NCBI RefSeq assembly: GCF_018613875.1
Contig: NZ_JAGGPJ010000021.1
Coordinates: 1-49,456, forward strand
Origin: Arthrobacter sp. ISL-28
GTDB lineage: Bacteria; Actinomycetota; Actinomycetes; Actinomycetales; Micrococcaceae
Direction: 5' to 3'
Length of the DNA stretch: 49,456 nt
Below the pieces are notes generated by a model. That model made no database searches. It was not told the DNA's origin and saw nothing but the letters and a program-made list of their open reading frames with translations. Below are positions 35,731-45,200 of the stretch, one piece after another. The position numbers and the translations under genes were made by a program. Each line of letters starts with the position of its first letter. Within the stretch, counting starts at the first letter, position 1.

Positions 35731-36270
35731 GTGGATTTGTTGAGCGGCATCAGCGAAGAAGGGCTCCGCACTCTTCCCTGGGCCGCGGCACTTGTCTTCG
35801 GACTCACCATGACTGTCTGGCGTCCGCACAGGTTTCACTGGGCCGCGCTTGGTTCTGTCCTGCTTTTCGTTGCCGTCAACGTCGGGGCCGGGCTCTACGT
35901 TTTGTACCACTACGGTGATGCCCGCTGGGGCGGCGGCGGAGAACCTCCATTAAGTGCGCCCTCGCTGTCCGGTGCCCCGGTTGTAGGGCAGTTCATGGGA
36001 CCCCTGGAGTCCTTTTTGAGCGGTGTCGTAGGCGGGGTGAATGATTTCCTGGCGTTCAAGCGCTCCCTTCCAGTTGCACTGGAATTCTTCGCCGCAGCCG
36101 GCTGGGCACTGCTGATAGCCCTCCCTTTGGCCATGCTCGCCATCGCCATGAGCTATGCCGAGGCGAGGCGCCGCAGGGCAGAGTTCGCCCGATACCAGCT
36201 CACGGTCGAGAGGCTGAAGGACGAGATCGAGGACATCAAACGGCAGCTGGGTTCTGGAGCCGGTCCCTAG
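35731..36270 (+). CDS. Membrane protein with C-terminal coiled coil
   Basis: 179 residues with a GTG start after AAGGGGAAGG. Three hydrophobic segments: AALVFGLTMTVW, LGSVLLFVAVNVGAGLYVLY and WALLIALPLAMLAIAMSY. A charged tail AEARRRRAEFARYQL leads to a coiled coil ERLKDEIEDIKRQL. Function unknown. It lies between the ligase and the LysM lipoprotein, both on the same strand with short spacing. Confidence 0.75.
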   Translation: MDLLSGISEEGLRTLPWAAALVFGLTMTVWRPHRFHWAALGSVLLFVAVNVGAGLYVLYHYGDARWGGGGEPPLSAPSLSGAPVVGQFMGPLESFLSGVVGGVNDFLAFKRSLPVALEFFAAAGWALLIALPLAMLAIAMSYAEARRRRAEFARYQLTVERLKDEIEDIKRQLGSGAGP

Positions 36271-36330
36271 CGTATGCTCGAGTGCGTGCTTGGCGCGGAC
36301 TTCTCTCGCCGGAGGATTGGGGGGACAGCG

Positions 36331-37395
36331 ATGGTTGAAACGGGATGTGCGAAAAGAAGGCCGGAAATTCTGGCCGTCTCAGCGAAAAGTCTGGCGCTCG
36401 CCGTCGTACTCGCTGGCGCCCTTACCGGCGCGCTCTCGGGATGTGACGGACAGGGTGCACGGGTGACCGATCCGGAGGCGCCGGTGACTGCCGGAACCGT
36501 CAAACAAGCGGCTGTTCCCGCACTGCAACCACTGACGGGGCCCAGGGTGGCGGATTCGTTCGGGAACATCGATTTCTACACGACGGCGGCGGGTGACACC
36601 TACGCCGCCCTGACCAAGGAGTTTGGGATCTCCGAGGCCAAGATCGCCGCGTTCAATGACCTCACACCCGGGGTGCCGCTCACACCCGGAATGAGGCTGC
36701 GGCTGATTCCGCCGGCCGGCCCGCTGGCCGGTGCCACGGGCACCGCGATGGTCGATGCCGACGGCGTCCCCAGGAGCTACATCGTGTCCGCAGGCGACAA
36801 CCTGGACGGAATCACGTACCGCTTTGGCCTCACCCAGGAGCAGCTGGCGGAGGCCAACAAAGTCCCGTACGTCCACGAGCAGGGGAACGTGTACTTCATC
36901 CACCCCGGCCAGCAGATCGAGCTTCAGAAGAAGCCTGTGGACAGCAGGGCCGGCACCGGAAAGACCGTCAACAACGCCTTCGGGCGGGCCGACTTCTACA
37001 CCACCGTGGACGGGGACTCCCTGGACAGCCTCGGCTACCGGTTCCGCTCCACCACCCGGCAGCTGCTGCAGTACAACCCGGCGTTGAAGGCCGACCGGCC
37101 CATCCCGGCGGGAACCCGGATCAGGCTGATGCCGGGCGACCTGAAGATCGACGGCGCGCGGGGAACCTTTACGGCCACTGCCGACGGCGTACCGGTTACG
37201 TACACGACGGCGGCCGGGGACATCGGACGCCAGGTCGCGTTCCGCTTCAATCTTCGCCTCGATGAACTCGATGCCGCCAACCGGCCCTTGACCCCGGGGA
37301 CCCGCACCTGGATCGAGTTCGCTGACCTGGCGGCTGGCGAGCTGATGCCCGGCCAGACCATCAGCCTCACCCGGGACCAGCCCATCAACAAATGA
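36331..37395 (+). CDS. Lipoprotein with four LysM-like modules
   Basis: 354 residues. The signal peptide ends in a lipobox ALSGC with Cys38, so a membrane-anchored surface protein is predicted. Four LysM-like units follow, each opening Y-x-x-x-x-G-D and ending P-G-x-x-I-x-L: YTTAAGDTYAALTKEFG, YIVSAGDNLDGITYRFG, YTTVDGDSLDSLGYRFR and YTTAAGDIGRQVAFRFN. LysM binds GlcNAc-containing glycans such as peptidoglycan. No catalytic domain is present, so it may be an adaptor. The start is the ATG at 36331, with a GGGGGGA site; an upstream ATG at 36274 adds non-conserved residues. Confidence 0.88.
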   Translation: MVETGCAKRRPEILAVSAKSLALAVVLAGALTGALSGCDGQGARVTDPEAPVTAGTVKQAAVPALQPLTGPRVADSFGNIDFYTTAAGDTYAALTKEFGISEAKIAAFNDLTPGVPLTPGMRLRLIPPAGPLAGATGTAMVDADGVPRSYIVSAGDNLDGITYRFGLTQEQLAEANKVPYVHEQGNVYFIHPGQQIELQKKPVDSRAGTGKTVNNAFGRADFYTTVDGDSLDSLGYRFRSTTRQLLQYNPALKADRPIPAGTRIRLMPGDLKIDGARGTFTATADGVPVTYTTAAGDIGRQVAFRFNLRLDELDAANRPLTPGTRTWIEFADLAAGELMPGQTISLTRDQPINK

Positions 37396-37480
37396 CCTGG
37401 TCCTTCCTGCCGTGATTCCATCGACAGATCGGCTGCAGGCGGAGGACGATTAACGTACAGCCGCTGTAAGGAGGTCTGTG

Positions 37481-37687
37481 ATGTGCTACTCATCGCGTGA
37501 GGATTTCGGCTGGGGAACCAAGAAGGACGCAGTCCGGAACCCCGAAGGGCGCCGGGAGACGACGCCTGCCGAACACCCGGAACCCCGGGTCCAGGCGGAG
37601 GAATCGAAACTGTGGGCCTTCCTTGCCCGCCGCAGGGAACACCAGGTTCCGAAGCCGATGGCCGACCGCATCCACGAGAAGGTTTAG
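37481..37687 (+). CDS. Small conserved actinobacterial protein
   Basis: 68 residues, charged and soluble, with the opening MCYSSREDFGWGTKKDA that I recognise as a common unannotated actinobacterial type. Residues 30-60 are Glu/Arg-rich and helical. The ATG at 37481 has an excellent GGAGGTCTG site. A GTG just upstream is in frame. A very strong terminator follows 4 bp after its stop. Confidence 0.8.
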   Translation: MCYSSREDFGWGTKKDAVRNPEGRRETTPAEHPEPRVQAEESKLWAFLARRREHQVPKPMADRIHEKV

Positions 37688-37691
37688 GCGC

Positions 37692-37734
37692 AACAAAGGA
37701 AAGGCACCGCTGCCGGCGGTGCCTTTCCTTTGTT
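37692..37734 (+). terminator. Perfect 19-bp terminator hairpin
   Basis: The arms 37692-37710 and 37716-37734 pair perfectly around a 5-base loop, with A-rich and T-rich bases at the outer ends (AACAAAGG / CCTTTGTT). This gives terminator-like ends in both directions and ends both the small gene on the plus strand and lysE on the minus strand. Confidence 0.93.
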
Positions 37735-37740
37735 ACTGGC

Positions 37741-37825
37741 CGTCCTACAGAACGGACTGTCTTACAGACTGGGGTGTCTTACGGAACGGCCTGTGTTAAG
37801 GAACGGCGTGTGTTACGGAACGACA
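37741..37825. repeat. Five tandem 17-bp units at the lysE 3' end
   Basis: Units at 37741-37757, 37758-37774, 37775-37791, 37792-37808 and 37809-37825 follow the consensus TGTSTTACGGAACGGCC with a few changes each. The last unit contains the stop codon of the lysE gene (37813-37815), so the array lies in its 3' untranslated region between the stop and the terminator. Unit length is not a multiple of three. Confidence 0.9.
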
Positions 37826-38433
37826 AGGAGCACCGCCAGAACGACCATGAGGACGGCGATGGCGCCGTCGAGAATCCGCCAGGCGCCGGGGCGAGCAAAA
37901 ACAGGCGCCAGGAACTTTGCGCCGAAGCCAAGGAGACTGAACCAGAGCGTGCTTCCCACGATCGCTCCCCAGGCAAACGGCCAGCGGCCCTCCGGACCAT
38001 GGTCGGACGCGAGCGAACCGAGAAGTACGACCGTGTCCAGGTACACGTGCGGGTTCAACCAGGTCAGTGCGACGGCGGCACTCACCGCTGCTGCCAGCGT
38101 GGTCCGTTCGGAGGGAGCGGCACTGTTCAGGGCGCCCGGCTTCAGGGCGCGCCTGGCCGCAAAGAGTGCGTAGGCGAGGAGAAACCCGGCGCCGGCCCAG
38201 CGCACAATGACGAGCGTAAGCGGCGCGGCCTGGATCAGTAGGCCAACGCCGGCAACGCCTGCAGCAATCAGGACGGCGTCGCTGGCGATGCACACCACCA
38301 CAATGGGTACCAGGTGTTCGCGGCGCAGTCCCTGGCGAATGACGAAGGCATTTTGGGCGCCAATGGCGACGATAAGGGAGAGGCCGGCGCCAAACCCGGT
38401 GGCCAAGGCTGCAAGGGAGTTAGTGATATCCAC
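37813..38433 (-). CDS. lysE: LysE/ArgO-type amino-acid exporter
   Basis: 206 residues and about six membrane spans. The family signature GFGAGLSLIVAIGAQNAFV and the WLNPHVYLDTVVLLGS motif are both clear. LysE exports lysine and arginine in corynebacteria. The GTG at 38433 has AGTCAGG upstream; a longer open frame continues to 38889 but overlaps the regulator. It is divergent from the LysG/ArgP gene with 72 bp between, the standard arrangement for inducer-controlled export. Confidence 0.93.
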   Translation of the reverse strand: MDITNSLAALATGFGAGLSLIVAIGAQNAFVIRQGLRREHLVPIVVVCIASDAVLIAAGVAGVGLLIQAAPLTLVIVRWAGAGFLLAYALFAARRALKPGALNSAAPSERTTLAAAVSAAVALTWLNPHVYLDTVVLLGSLASDHGPEGRWPFAWGAIVGSTLWFSLLGFGAKFLAPVFARPGAWRILDGAIAVLMVVLAVLLVVP

Positions 38434-38505
38434 TTGCCTGACTTTAGGCGCCGCGGAATCATGAGTACAGCTAATCTTTCTTACCTCTATTAAGGAAAAT
38501 TCAGG

Positions 38506-39387
38506 ATGGAAGCCACCACGGAGCAGCTCCGAACCCTCGCGGCCGTGATCGACCATGGCACCTTCGACCGGGCCGCCGACGCGCTGCACGTGACGTCGTC
38601 CGCCATCAGCCAGAGGATCAAGGCCTTGGAGCAGCAGACGGGACGCATCCTCCTGCTCCGTACCAAGCCGGTCCGGCCCACGACGTCCGGAAGGGTGGTG
38701 GTTCGGCTGTCCCGCCAAGTGGCCCTGCTCGAGAGCGAAGCCATGGACGAACTGGGTCTTGAGGGAGCCGGAGCGCGCCCGCGCATTCCGCTGGTCATCA
38801 ATGCAGACTCCCTCGCCACGTGGGTCCTGCCGGGTCTGGCAGCTGTTGAGCGGGCAAGTTTCGAGATCACCATCGAAGATCAGGACCACTCGATCGACCG
38901 GCTGCGGGAAGGCACGGCGATGGCGGCAATCACCTCAAATCCGGAGCCTGTGCAGGGATGCACGGTCCGTCCGCTGGGTGTCATGCGGTACCGCGCTGTG
39001 GCCAGCCGGTCCTTTGTGGAACAGTGGCTGCCGGACGGATTCACTAATGACGCGTTGTCCTGGGCGCCAGTCGTGGTGTTCGACCGCAAGGATGCCCTTC
39101 AGGACCGTTACTTGGAAGGCAGGTTGGACTCTGCGGCAAAGTACCCCCCGCGCCACTACGTCCCCGCATCCTCGGACTTCGTGCGCGCGATCGAGCTCGG
39201 GCTCGGGTGGGGCATGCTGCCGGACCTGCAATCGCGGGAGCTGCTCCACGCCGGGGATCTGACGGTCCTGGACGCAAAGCGGCACGTGGACGTCCCGTTG
39301 TACTGGCAGCAGTGGTCGATGGAATCGGCCACGCTGACTCGGATTGCCACAGCGCTGACAAAAGAGGCGGCCGCGCAACTGCGCTGA
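38506..39387 (+). CDS. lysG: LysG/ArgP-type LysR regulator of lysE
   Basis: 293 residues. The N-terminal helix-turn-helix (FDRAADALHVTSSAISQRIK) and the specific family ending LGLGWGMLPDLQSRELLHAG match ArgP/LysG. In Corynebacterium, LysG activates lysE when basic amino acids or histidine bind. The ATG at 38506 follows TAAGGAAAA. The shared 72-bp region upstream must contain the operator. The effector here is inferred from synteny. Confidence 0.92.
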   Translation: MEATTEQLRTLAAVIDHGTFDRAADALHVTSSAISQRIKALEQQTGRILLLRTKPVRPTTSGRVVVRLSRQVALLESEAMDELGLEGAGARPRIPLVINADSLATWVLPGLAAVERASFEITIEDQDHSIDRLREGTAMAAITSNPEPVQGCTVRPLGVMRYRAVASRSFVEQWLPDGFTNDALSWAPVVVFDRKDALQDRYLEGRLDSAAKYPPRHYVPASSDFVRAIELGLGWGMLPDLQSRELLHAGDLTVLDAKRHVDVPLYWQQWSMESATLTRIATALTKEAAAQLR

Positions 39388-39415
39388 CCGCCTCCCTGCC
39401 TGCGATTGCTTGAAG

Positions 39416-39673
39416 CTATGCCGCGAGGCGGGTCTTGACCTCGGCGGCCGAAGGGTTCGTGGCGGCGGTGCCGTCTGGAAAGAGAATGGTGGGAACTGTC
39501 CGGTTGCCACCATTGATCTGCTCAACCAGTTCGGCCGTGCCTTCAACCTCTTCGATGTTAATTTCGGTGTAGCCGATACCCTGGGCATCCAGCTGCTTCT
39601 TCAGCCGGGTGCAGTAGCCGCACCAGGTGGTCGAAAACATAGTGATGGTGCCGTCTTCGGGGGTGAAGTCCAC
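39416..39673 (-). CDS. Mycoredoxin/glutaredoxin-like protein
   Basis: 85 residues. It has the active site STTWCGYCTRLKKQL (C-G-Y-C), the cis-proline region NGGNRTVPTILFPDGT and a typical Grx fold length. The CGYC pair and actinobacterial setting fit mycoredoxin-1, which uses mycothiol to reduce mixed disulphides. The GTG at 39673 follows GAGGAGA. It is divergent from the HMCES-like gene. Confidence 0.92.
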   Translation of the reverse strand: MDFTPEDGTITMFSTTWCGYCTRLKKQLDAQGIGYTEINIEEVEGTAELVEQINGGNRTVPTILFPDGTAATNPSAAEVKTRLAA

Positions 39674-39779
39674 GGAGATCTCCTCGGGTCTGGGTTTCGT
39701 TCCTGCCGGTTTCGCTTCAGACAACGGTAACCCGCGTGCCGGTATTCCCCCGCTTATGTTGCGATGGCATGCTGGTGCC

Positions 39780-40529
39780 ATGTGTGGACGCTACGTGATG
39801 GCCAGGGCGGTCGGGGACCTGCTGGCAGAATTCGACGCCGAACTTGAGAACGAGACAACCATCCCGCCATCCTGGAACCTTGCACCGACGGACGATGCTC
39901 CTATCGTCCTGGAGCGTCTGATCGATGGAAGTGCAACCCGTCAGCTGCACATCGCCCGCTGGGGCCTGGTCCCGCCATGGGCGAAGGATCCCGGCGTGGG
40001 GCCGAAAATGATCAACGCCCGGAGCGAGACCGTGCTGGAGAAGCCGGCATTCCGCAAGGCGGTGCAGTCCCGGCGCTGCGCCGTGCCGGCTGACGGATAC
40101 TACGAATGGAAGCAGGGTTCAGGACGGAACAAACAGCCCTACTACGTCCATCCCAGGGAAGGCAGCGGCATGGTGTTTGCCGGCCTGTACGAGTGGTGGA
40201 AGGATCCGTCAAAGGACCAGGGGGACCCGGCACGCTGGATGCTTTCCATGTCCATCCTGACGGCGGACTCCCCGCCGGAGGGGGCAGAAGCCAGCGTGTT
40301 TGGCGAACTTACCGCACTCCATGACCGCGTCCCGCTGCCCATGAGCCGCGAGACCATGGCCGCTTGGCTGGATCCGGAGGTTGATGACGCTGCGGGCCTG
40401 GTGGATCTGGTCCGTTCCGGTGTGAAGGAGGTCGCCGCCGGCTGGCGGGTGGAATCAGTGGGGCCGGCCGTGGGCAATGTGCGCAATAACGCGCCGGAAC
40501 TTATCGAGCCGGTGGCAGCGCTCTTCTAG
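39780..40529 (+). CDS. HMCES/YedK (SRAP) abasic-site DNA-protein crosslink protein
   Basis: 249 residues. Cys2 after the initiator methionine is the nucleophile (MCGRYVMA), and the supporting NLAPTDDAP, NARSETVLEK and LTALHDRVP motifs are present. SRAP proteins crosslink to abasic sites in single-stranded DNA and shield them. The exact N-terminus is essential, so the ATG at 39780 is the true start and the upstream open frame to 39627 is not coding. Confidence 0.95.
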   Translation: MCGRYVMARAVGDLLAEFDAELENETTIPPSWNLAPTDDAPIVLERLIDGSATRQLHIARWGLVPPWAKDPGVGPKMINARSETVLEKPAFRKAVQSRRCAVPADGYYEWKQGSGRNKQPYYVHPREGSGMVFAGLYEWWKDPSKDQGDPARWMLSMSILTADSPPEGAEASVFGELTALHDRVPLPMSRETMAAWLDPEVDDAAGLVDLVRSGVKEVAAGWRVESVGPAVGNVRNNAPELIEPVAALF

Positions 40530-40563
40530 GCGGTGACCCGTCCGCTAGACGGTGACCCGGCCG
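40526..40563. repeat. 19-bp tandem duplication between convergent genes
   Basis: Positions 40526-40544 and 40545-40563 differ at two bases. The first copy holds the stop of the HMCES gene and the second the stop of the VOC gene on the other strand, so the duplication bridges both 3' ends. Confidence 0.8.
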
Positions 40564-40964
40564 CCGTCGTCCACGGTCCACGTGGGATTAAAAGCGATCT
40601 CCCACCGAAAGCCGTCCGGATCCGCAAAGTAGCCCGTGTAGCCTCCCCAGGGCTGCGTCTTGGGACTGGAGACGACGGTGGCCCCGGCGGCCTCAGCCTG
40701 TGCCATTGCCTCGTCAACGTCGGCTGCACTTCCCACGTTGTGGCTGAGCGTAATGCAGGGGACGGATGCGGGAGCATCGACCCTGGCCTCGGCCTGCATC
40801 TGTCCGGCGTCCCAGAGCGAGAGCATGAGTCCATGGTTGACCTGGATGAACACCACCTCCGGAAATTCACGGTGGACCGGCCAGCCTAGGCCGTCCACAT
40901 AAAACCGGCGGGAGGCGGCAACGCTTCGCACTCCCAGTGAAATAAAATCGACTCGAGGCTGCAT
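40545..40964 (-). CDS. VOC-fold (glyoxalase/bleomycin-resistance-like) protein
   Basis: 139 residues forming two beta-alpha-beta-beta-beta modules: VDFISLGVRSVAASRRFYVD then ITLSHNVGSAADVDEAMAQA and GGYTGYFADPDGFRWEIAFN. The FADPDG-xW-E element is characteristic. Metal ligands and substrate are not assigned. The start ATG at 40964 is 14 bp from the divergent chorismate mutase start, so they share a promoter region. Confidence 0.93.
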   Translation of the reverse strand: MQPRVDFISLGVRSVAASRRFYVDGLGWPVHREFPEVVFIQVNHGLMLSLWDAGQMQAEARVDAPASVPCITLSHNVGSAADVDEAMAQAEAAGATVVSSPKTQPWGGYTGYFADPDGFRWEIAFNPTWTVDDGGRVTV

Positions 40965-40978
40965 GGTTCGATACTGTC

Positions 40979-41305
40979 ATGCTCATGTCCACAAATCACG
41001 GAGTCGATAAAAGCGCCCAGGCTGACAGGGAACAGCTCGCCGCTGTCCGAATCGCCGTGGACGAGGTTGATGACCAGATCGTCACGCTGATTGCGCGCCG
41101 CGAACGTCTCATCCGGATCGCGGGAACGCTCAAGGGCGATGATGCGGAAGTCCGGGCACCAGGCCGGGTGGAGCGGGTGATAGAGCACGTCCGCGCCGCA
41201 GCCGAGAAAAAGGAAATCGACCCGGACATCGTGGAAAGCACCTACCGGGCGATGATCTCAAAATTCATTGAACTTGAGATGAGAATCCACAAGGACAACA
41301 ACTAG
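40979..41305 (+). CDS. Chorismate mutase, AroQ class
   Basis: 108 residues of all-helical sequence with the AroQ pattern: VRIAVDEVDDQIVTLIARRE, then RLIRIAGTLKGD, RAPGRVERVIEHV and a late YRAMISKFIELEM. It converts chorismate to prephenate for Phe/Tyr synthesis. The N-terminal 20 residues are extra. Starts at 40979 or 40985 are possible; neither has a strong ribosome-binding site, and transcription may begin very near the start codon. Confidence 0.9.
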   Translation: MLMSTNHGVDKSAQADREQLAAVRIAVDEVDDQIVTLIARRERLIRIAGTLKGDDAEVRAPGRVERVIEHVRAAAEKKEIDPDIVESTYRAMISKFIELEMRIHKDNN

Positions 41306-41407
41306 GGACAACAAGCAGTCCAGGCGCGTCACTAGCCCGTCTCACGCCCGAGCCCTCTCACCCCAGGCGGCTGCGGGCGCGTGAGGGCTGGCGTGTGCCG
41401 CAGGCGC

Positions 41408-41794
41408 TTAGAGCGACTCTTCCACCGGCACCCCGGCCTGGAACTCCCGGCCATCGGCCTCGCTGAAGGCTGACATGAGGTGCCCCTTGCCGAGCCCGAG
41501 TATGGTGCTCATGGGGAAATGGCCCGTAATGGTGCTGCCCGAGTGCTCGACACCCTTGACGTCGAAGTTCTCTTCAGAGCCGTCATGGCTGAACGAGTAC
41601 ATCGACACGGCCTCGCCATTCATGAACTCAATTCCAAGCCTCCGTTGATGCGAATAATCCGGAGTTGCTGCGACGAGTCCCACCACAAAGGCACCCGATC
41701 CTGGAATGTTGCCGTCAATATCGAATGTGGCCTCCAGAACAGTGTCTTTGGCAGCAATGCTTACATGCTTCAGGAGTGCGTCATTGGAACTCAT
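41408..41794 (-). CDS. Conserved hypothetical beta-rich protein
   Basis: 128 residues with alternating beta-like strands (ALLKHVSIAAKDTVLEATFD; SGSTITGHFPMSTILGLG). No signal peptide, cysteine or catalytic motif. The ATG at 41794 has GGATGGAG upstream; an earlier in-frame ATG at 41836 is less likely. I do not recognise the family. It is divergent from the LexA-controlled genes. Confidence 0.7.
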   Translation of the reverse strand: MSSNDALLKHVSIAAKDTVLEATFDIDGNIPGSGAFVVGLVAATPDYSHQRRLGIEFMNGEAVSMYSFSHDGSEENFDVKGVEHSGSTITGHFPMSTILGLGKGHLMSAFSEADGREFQAGVPVEESL

Positions 41795-41874
41795 GGCTCC
41801 ATCCTGCCCCCTGAGCCGTCGTCCGTCCACACCCATCTAGGTTTTGTCGGTGGCCCGGCGTAGACTGTTCTTAT

Positions 41875-41890
41875 TCGAATACATATTCGA
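41875..41890 (+). promoter_or_regulatory. LexA (SOS) box
   Basis: TCGAATACATATTCGA is a symmetric match to the actinobacterial LexA box TCGAAC-N4-GTTCGA, with T/A at the innermost base of each half-site. The palindrome extends one base further on each side. It lies 57 bp upstream of the DUF6504 gene, whose start has GGAGG, so the DUF6504-dnaE2 pair is predicted to be DNA-damage induced. Confidence 0.88.
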
Positions 41891-41946
41891 ACGCGCGGTT
41901 ATGCAACTTAAATGCAGCAGATTCAGTTTGGCTTCCGGAGGCACCT

Positions 41947-42291
41947 ATGGGCATGTTCAGCGAGTCCGTAGACGTGGTTTGCGGTCCTGATGGCCAGCCT
42001 GTGGAACTTCGATGGGGCGGCAGGACGTACGCAGTATGTGCTGAACCAGTTCGCTGGTATGAACGCCGCCAGTGGTGGGCCGAGGAGCAGCGGGCTCCGC
42101 TGGGCAGCGGCCCTGGACTGGTGGATCACGAGATCTGGCGCGTCCAAGTGATGCCAGCGGGAAGTCCGCCGGAGCCGGTACCGGTATCACCTGCCCCTGG
42201 ACATCTGACCCTTGATCTGGTCCGGCAAACCGGCAGCGGACGCTGGAGGCTGCTCCGGATCCACGATGCACTCCGGCATAAGACAGCATGA
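41947..42291 (+). CDS. DUF6504 protein, SOS-linked
   Basis: 114 residues, no signal peptide. Tryptophan-rich middle (VRWYERRQWWAEEQRAPLG, then DHEIWRVQVMPAG) and a conserved C-terminal GRWRLLRIHDALRH. This small protein regularly precedes dnaE2 in actinobacteria, usually next to imuB, and its role is unknown. The start at 41947 is supported by GGAGG. Its stop overlaps the dnaE2 start in ATGA, so translation is coupled. Confidence 0.9.
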   Translation: MGMFSESVDVVCGPDGQPVELRWGGRTYAVCAEPVRWYERRQWWAEEQRAPLGSGPGLVDHEIWRVQVMPAGSPPEPVPVSPAPGHLTLDLVRQTGSGRWRLLRIHDALRHKTA

Positions 42292-45200
42292 GCTTCACCC
42301 ACCTCCACGTTTCCACCGCCTTCAGCGCCCACTATGGGGTCTCCTGGCCTGATGAGCTTGCCCAGTCGGCAGCAAGTGAAGGGGCAACCGCCCTTGCCTG
42401 CACTGACAGGGACGGGCTGTACGGCACCGTAAAACACCTCAAGGCGTGCATGGCTGCCGGCCTGGACCCCGTCATCGGGGTGGACCTCGCCGTTTTCGAC
42501 GACGGCGGAGACCTCCGCACCCAGCTCGCCGGCCGCGTCGTGGTGCTCGCTCATGGCCACACCAACGGGGCAGGGTACAAGGCGCTGTGCCGGCTGATTT
42601 CGGATGCGCACGCCCGCACCACCGGGAAGGCTGGGGGAGTCGTGCCCGTTGCTGTCACCCGGGCAGAACTGGCATCCAGGGTCCTGGACCCGGAGACCCT
42701 GAAGCCGGTGCTCACCGTGCTGATTGGTCCTGATTCCGACGTCGGGCGCGCCATGGGAGGGCGCCGTTACCTCCGGCCGCGCACCCTGTTCAAGGGCTGG
42801 CTGGACGCCATGCCGGCAGGAAGCGTCGTGGCCGAAATCGTCTCCCACCTCAGCGCCCCGGGGGAGCCGCTGAGCACTGCCCACGCCGTCCGCATGCTCA
42901 AGCTCGCCCAGGAATACAGTGTTCCTGCCGTGCTCACCAACGCCGTCAGGTATTGCGCCGAGGACGGAGCAGCTACAGCAGATGTCCTGGACTCCGCCCG
43001 CACCTTGAAATCATTGCCCGAGCTGTCCGCCGCACCGCTGCTTCAGCCAACCGGGCAGGGCTGGCTGAAAACGCCCGCGCAGATGCTGGAGCTGGGGAAG
43101 GAAATCATTCATGCCGCCGGCTATGGGGCGGCGGATCTTCAGGTGCTGCTCGCGCAAACGGAGGCGCTCGCCGACCGCTGCAGGATGGATCCTGTCTCTG
43201 ACATGGGCTGGAAACAGCCCGTGGTGCCTGAAGCCTCGGTGATCGGCATAGACGGCGATCCCCTGGCCGAGCTAGTGCAAAGGTGTGAGGCGGGTGTTGG
43301 GCGGCGGTTCCCCGGGATTTCCGGTGCGGCCGAGGCTGAGATGCGCGCCCGCCTCGAGCATGAACTTAGGATCATCTCGAACCTCGGCTTCGCCTCGTAT
43401 TTCCTGACTGTGGCGGAAGTGTCACGGATGATCCTGGACATGGGGGTGAGGGCCGCCGCCAGAGGTTCGGGCGCCTCAAGCCTGGTCAATTACCTGATCG
43501 ATATCAGCCAAGTGAATCCGCTGCAGCACGACCTCATTTTCGAACGGTTCCTGTCGCGGGACAGATCCACCCTGCCGGACATTGACATCGACGTCGAAAG
43601 CGCTGAGCGGCACAACGTTTACCGAAAGATTTTTGACCGCTTTGGGGCCGAGCGCGTCACGCTGATGAGCATGCAGAACGGTTATCGTGCACGGGGCGCC
43701 GTCCGTGATGCCGGGATGGCATTGGGAATGGACGATCACGACGTCGGGGAGATCGCCAAGCAGCTGTGGCGGTTCTCTGCGCGCAACTTCCGGGAAGCGC
43801 TTGAGGAAAAGCCTGAGCTTCGTGAATTTGCTGACCGGGTGGAGCAGCGGGATTTTTCAGGCAACCAGCAGCTGGACCTGCTTGTTGATCTCACTGAACG
43901 CCTCGACAGGCTTCCCCGCCACATCTCCATGCACCCCTGCGGGGTAATCCTCGGCGACGCGACCCTGCTGGACCGCACCCCCGTCCAGCCGAGCGGACTG
44001 GGGCTGCCCATGAGCCAGTTCGATAAGCACGACATGGATCCCATGGGCATGCTCAAACTGGATGTGCTGGGAGTCCGGATGCAAAGCGCCATGGCTTTCG
44101 CCGTCCGGGAGATCATCCGGATCCATCCGTCCAAGGCACAGGTGGTGGCTGCAGGCGCCCATCCTGCAGGACCTGATGGCAACGGGCCGGACTACATCAG
44201 CGAGGACGGCCACATCGACCTCAACGCGGTGCCGCTGGATGATGAGCCTACCTATGAACTCATCCGGAGCACTCATACGCTGGGGTGTTTCCAGATCGAA
44301 TCGCCCGGCCAGCGTGAACTTGTGGGCAAAATGGCGCCCCGGGATTTCAATGACCTCATCATTGATATCTCCCTGTTCCGTCCTGGACCCATGAAATCGG
44401 ACATGGTGCGCCCGTTCCTGGAGCACCGGCACGGGTTCGCGCCGGAGGTCTACCCTCATCCGGATCTGAAGCCCGTGCTGCAGGAAACCCACGGAGTGAC
44501 CGTGTTCCACGAGCAGATTCTCAAAACCTTTGACGTCATGACTCACTGCGGGCTGGCCAGGGCCGACGAATTCCGCCGTGCCCTGGGGAACGAGGAGCTT
44601 GAGCCGAAGGTCGAGGAATATTTCCGGCAGAAGGCACGGGAAAACAACTACACCCCGGAAGTGGTGGACAAGGTCTGGGAAACCCTCAAGGCTTTTGGCA
44701 GCTTCGGGTTCTGCAAGGCACACGGCGCGGCCTTTGCCGTGCCCACCTACCAGTCAGCCTGGCTGAAAGCCCATCATCCGGAGGCGTTCCTTGCCGGACT
44801 TTGGGAACACGATCCCGGCATGTACCCCAAGCGCCTCCTTGTCGCCGAGGCCCGCCGTCTGGGCATCCCCATTCTTCCACTGGACATCAACTGCAGCGGG
44901 GCTGAGTACCGGGTGGAACGGATCGATGAGGGGCCGGACCGCGGGAAACTTGGCATCAGGCTGAGCCTGAAAGGGATCTTCGGCCTCTCCGGAGCTGAGC
45001 TGAAGAGGATCGTGGCCGGGCAGCCATATGACTCCCTGGCTGATCTCAGGGCGCGGTCCAGGCTGACCAAGCCGAGCATCAAGCGGCTCGCCCAGCTGGG
45101 CGCTTTCGATTCGCTGCACCGCGAATCCGGCGGGGCCGCCAACAGGGCCGACCTTGTCCAGCATCTTCAGAACCTGCAGAACCGCCAGACCAAGAAAGGA

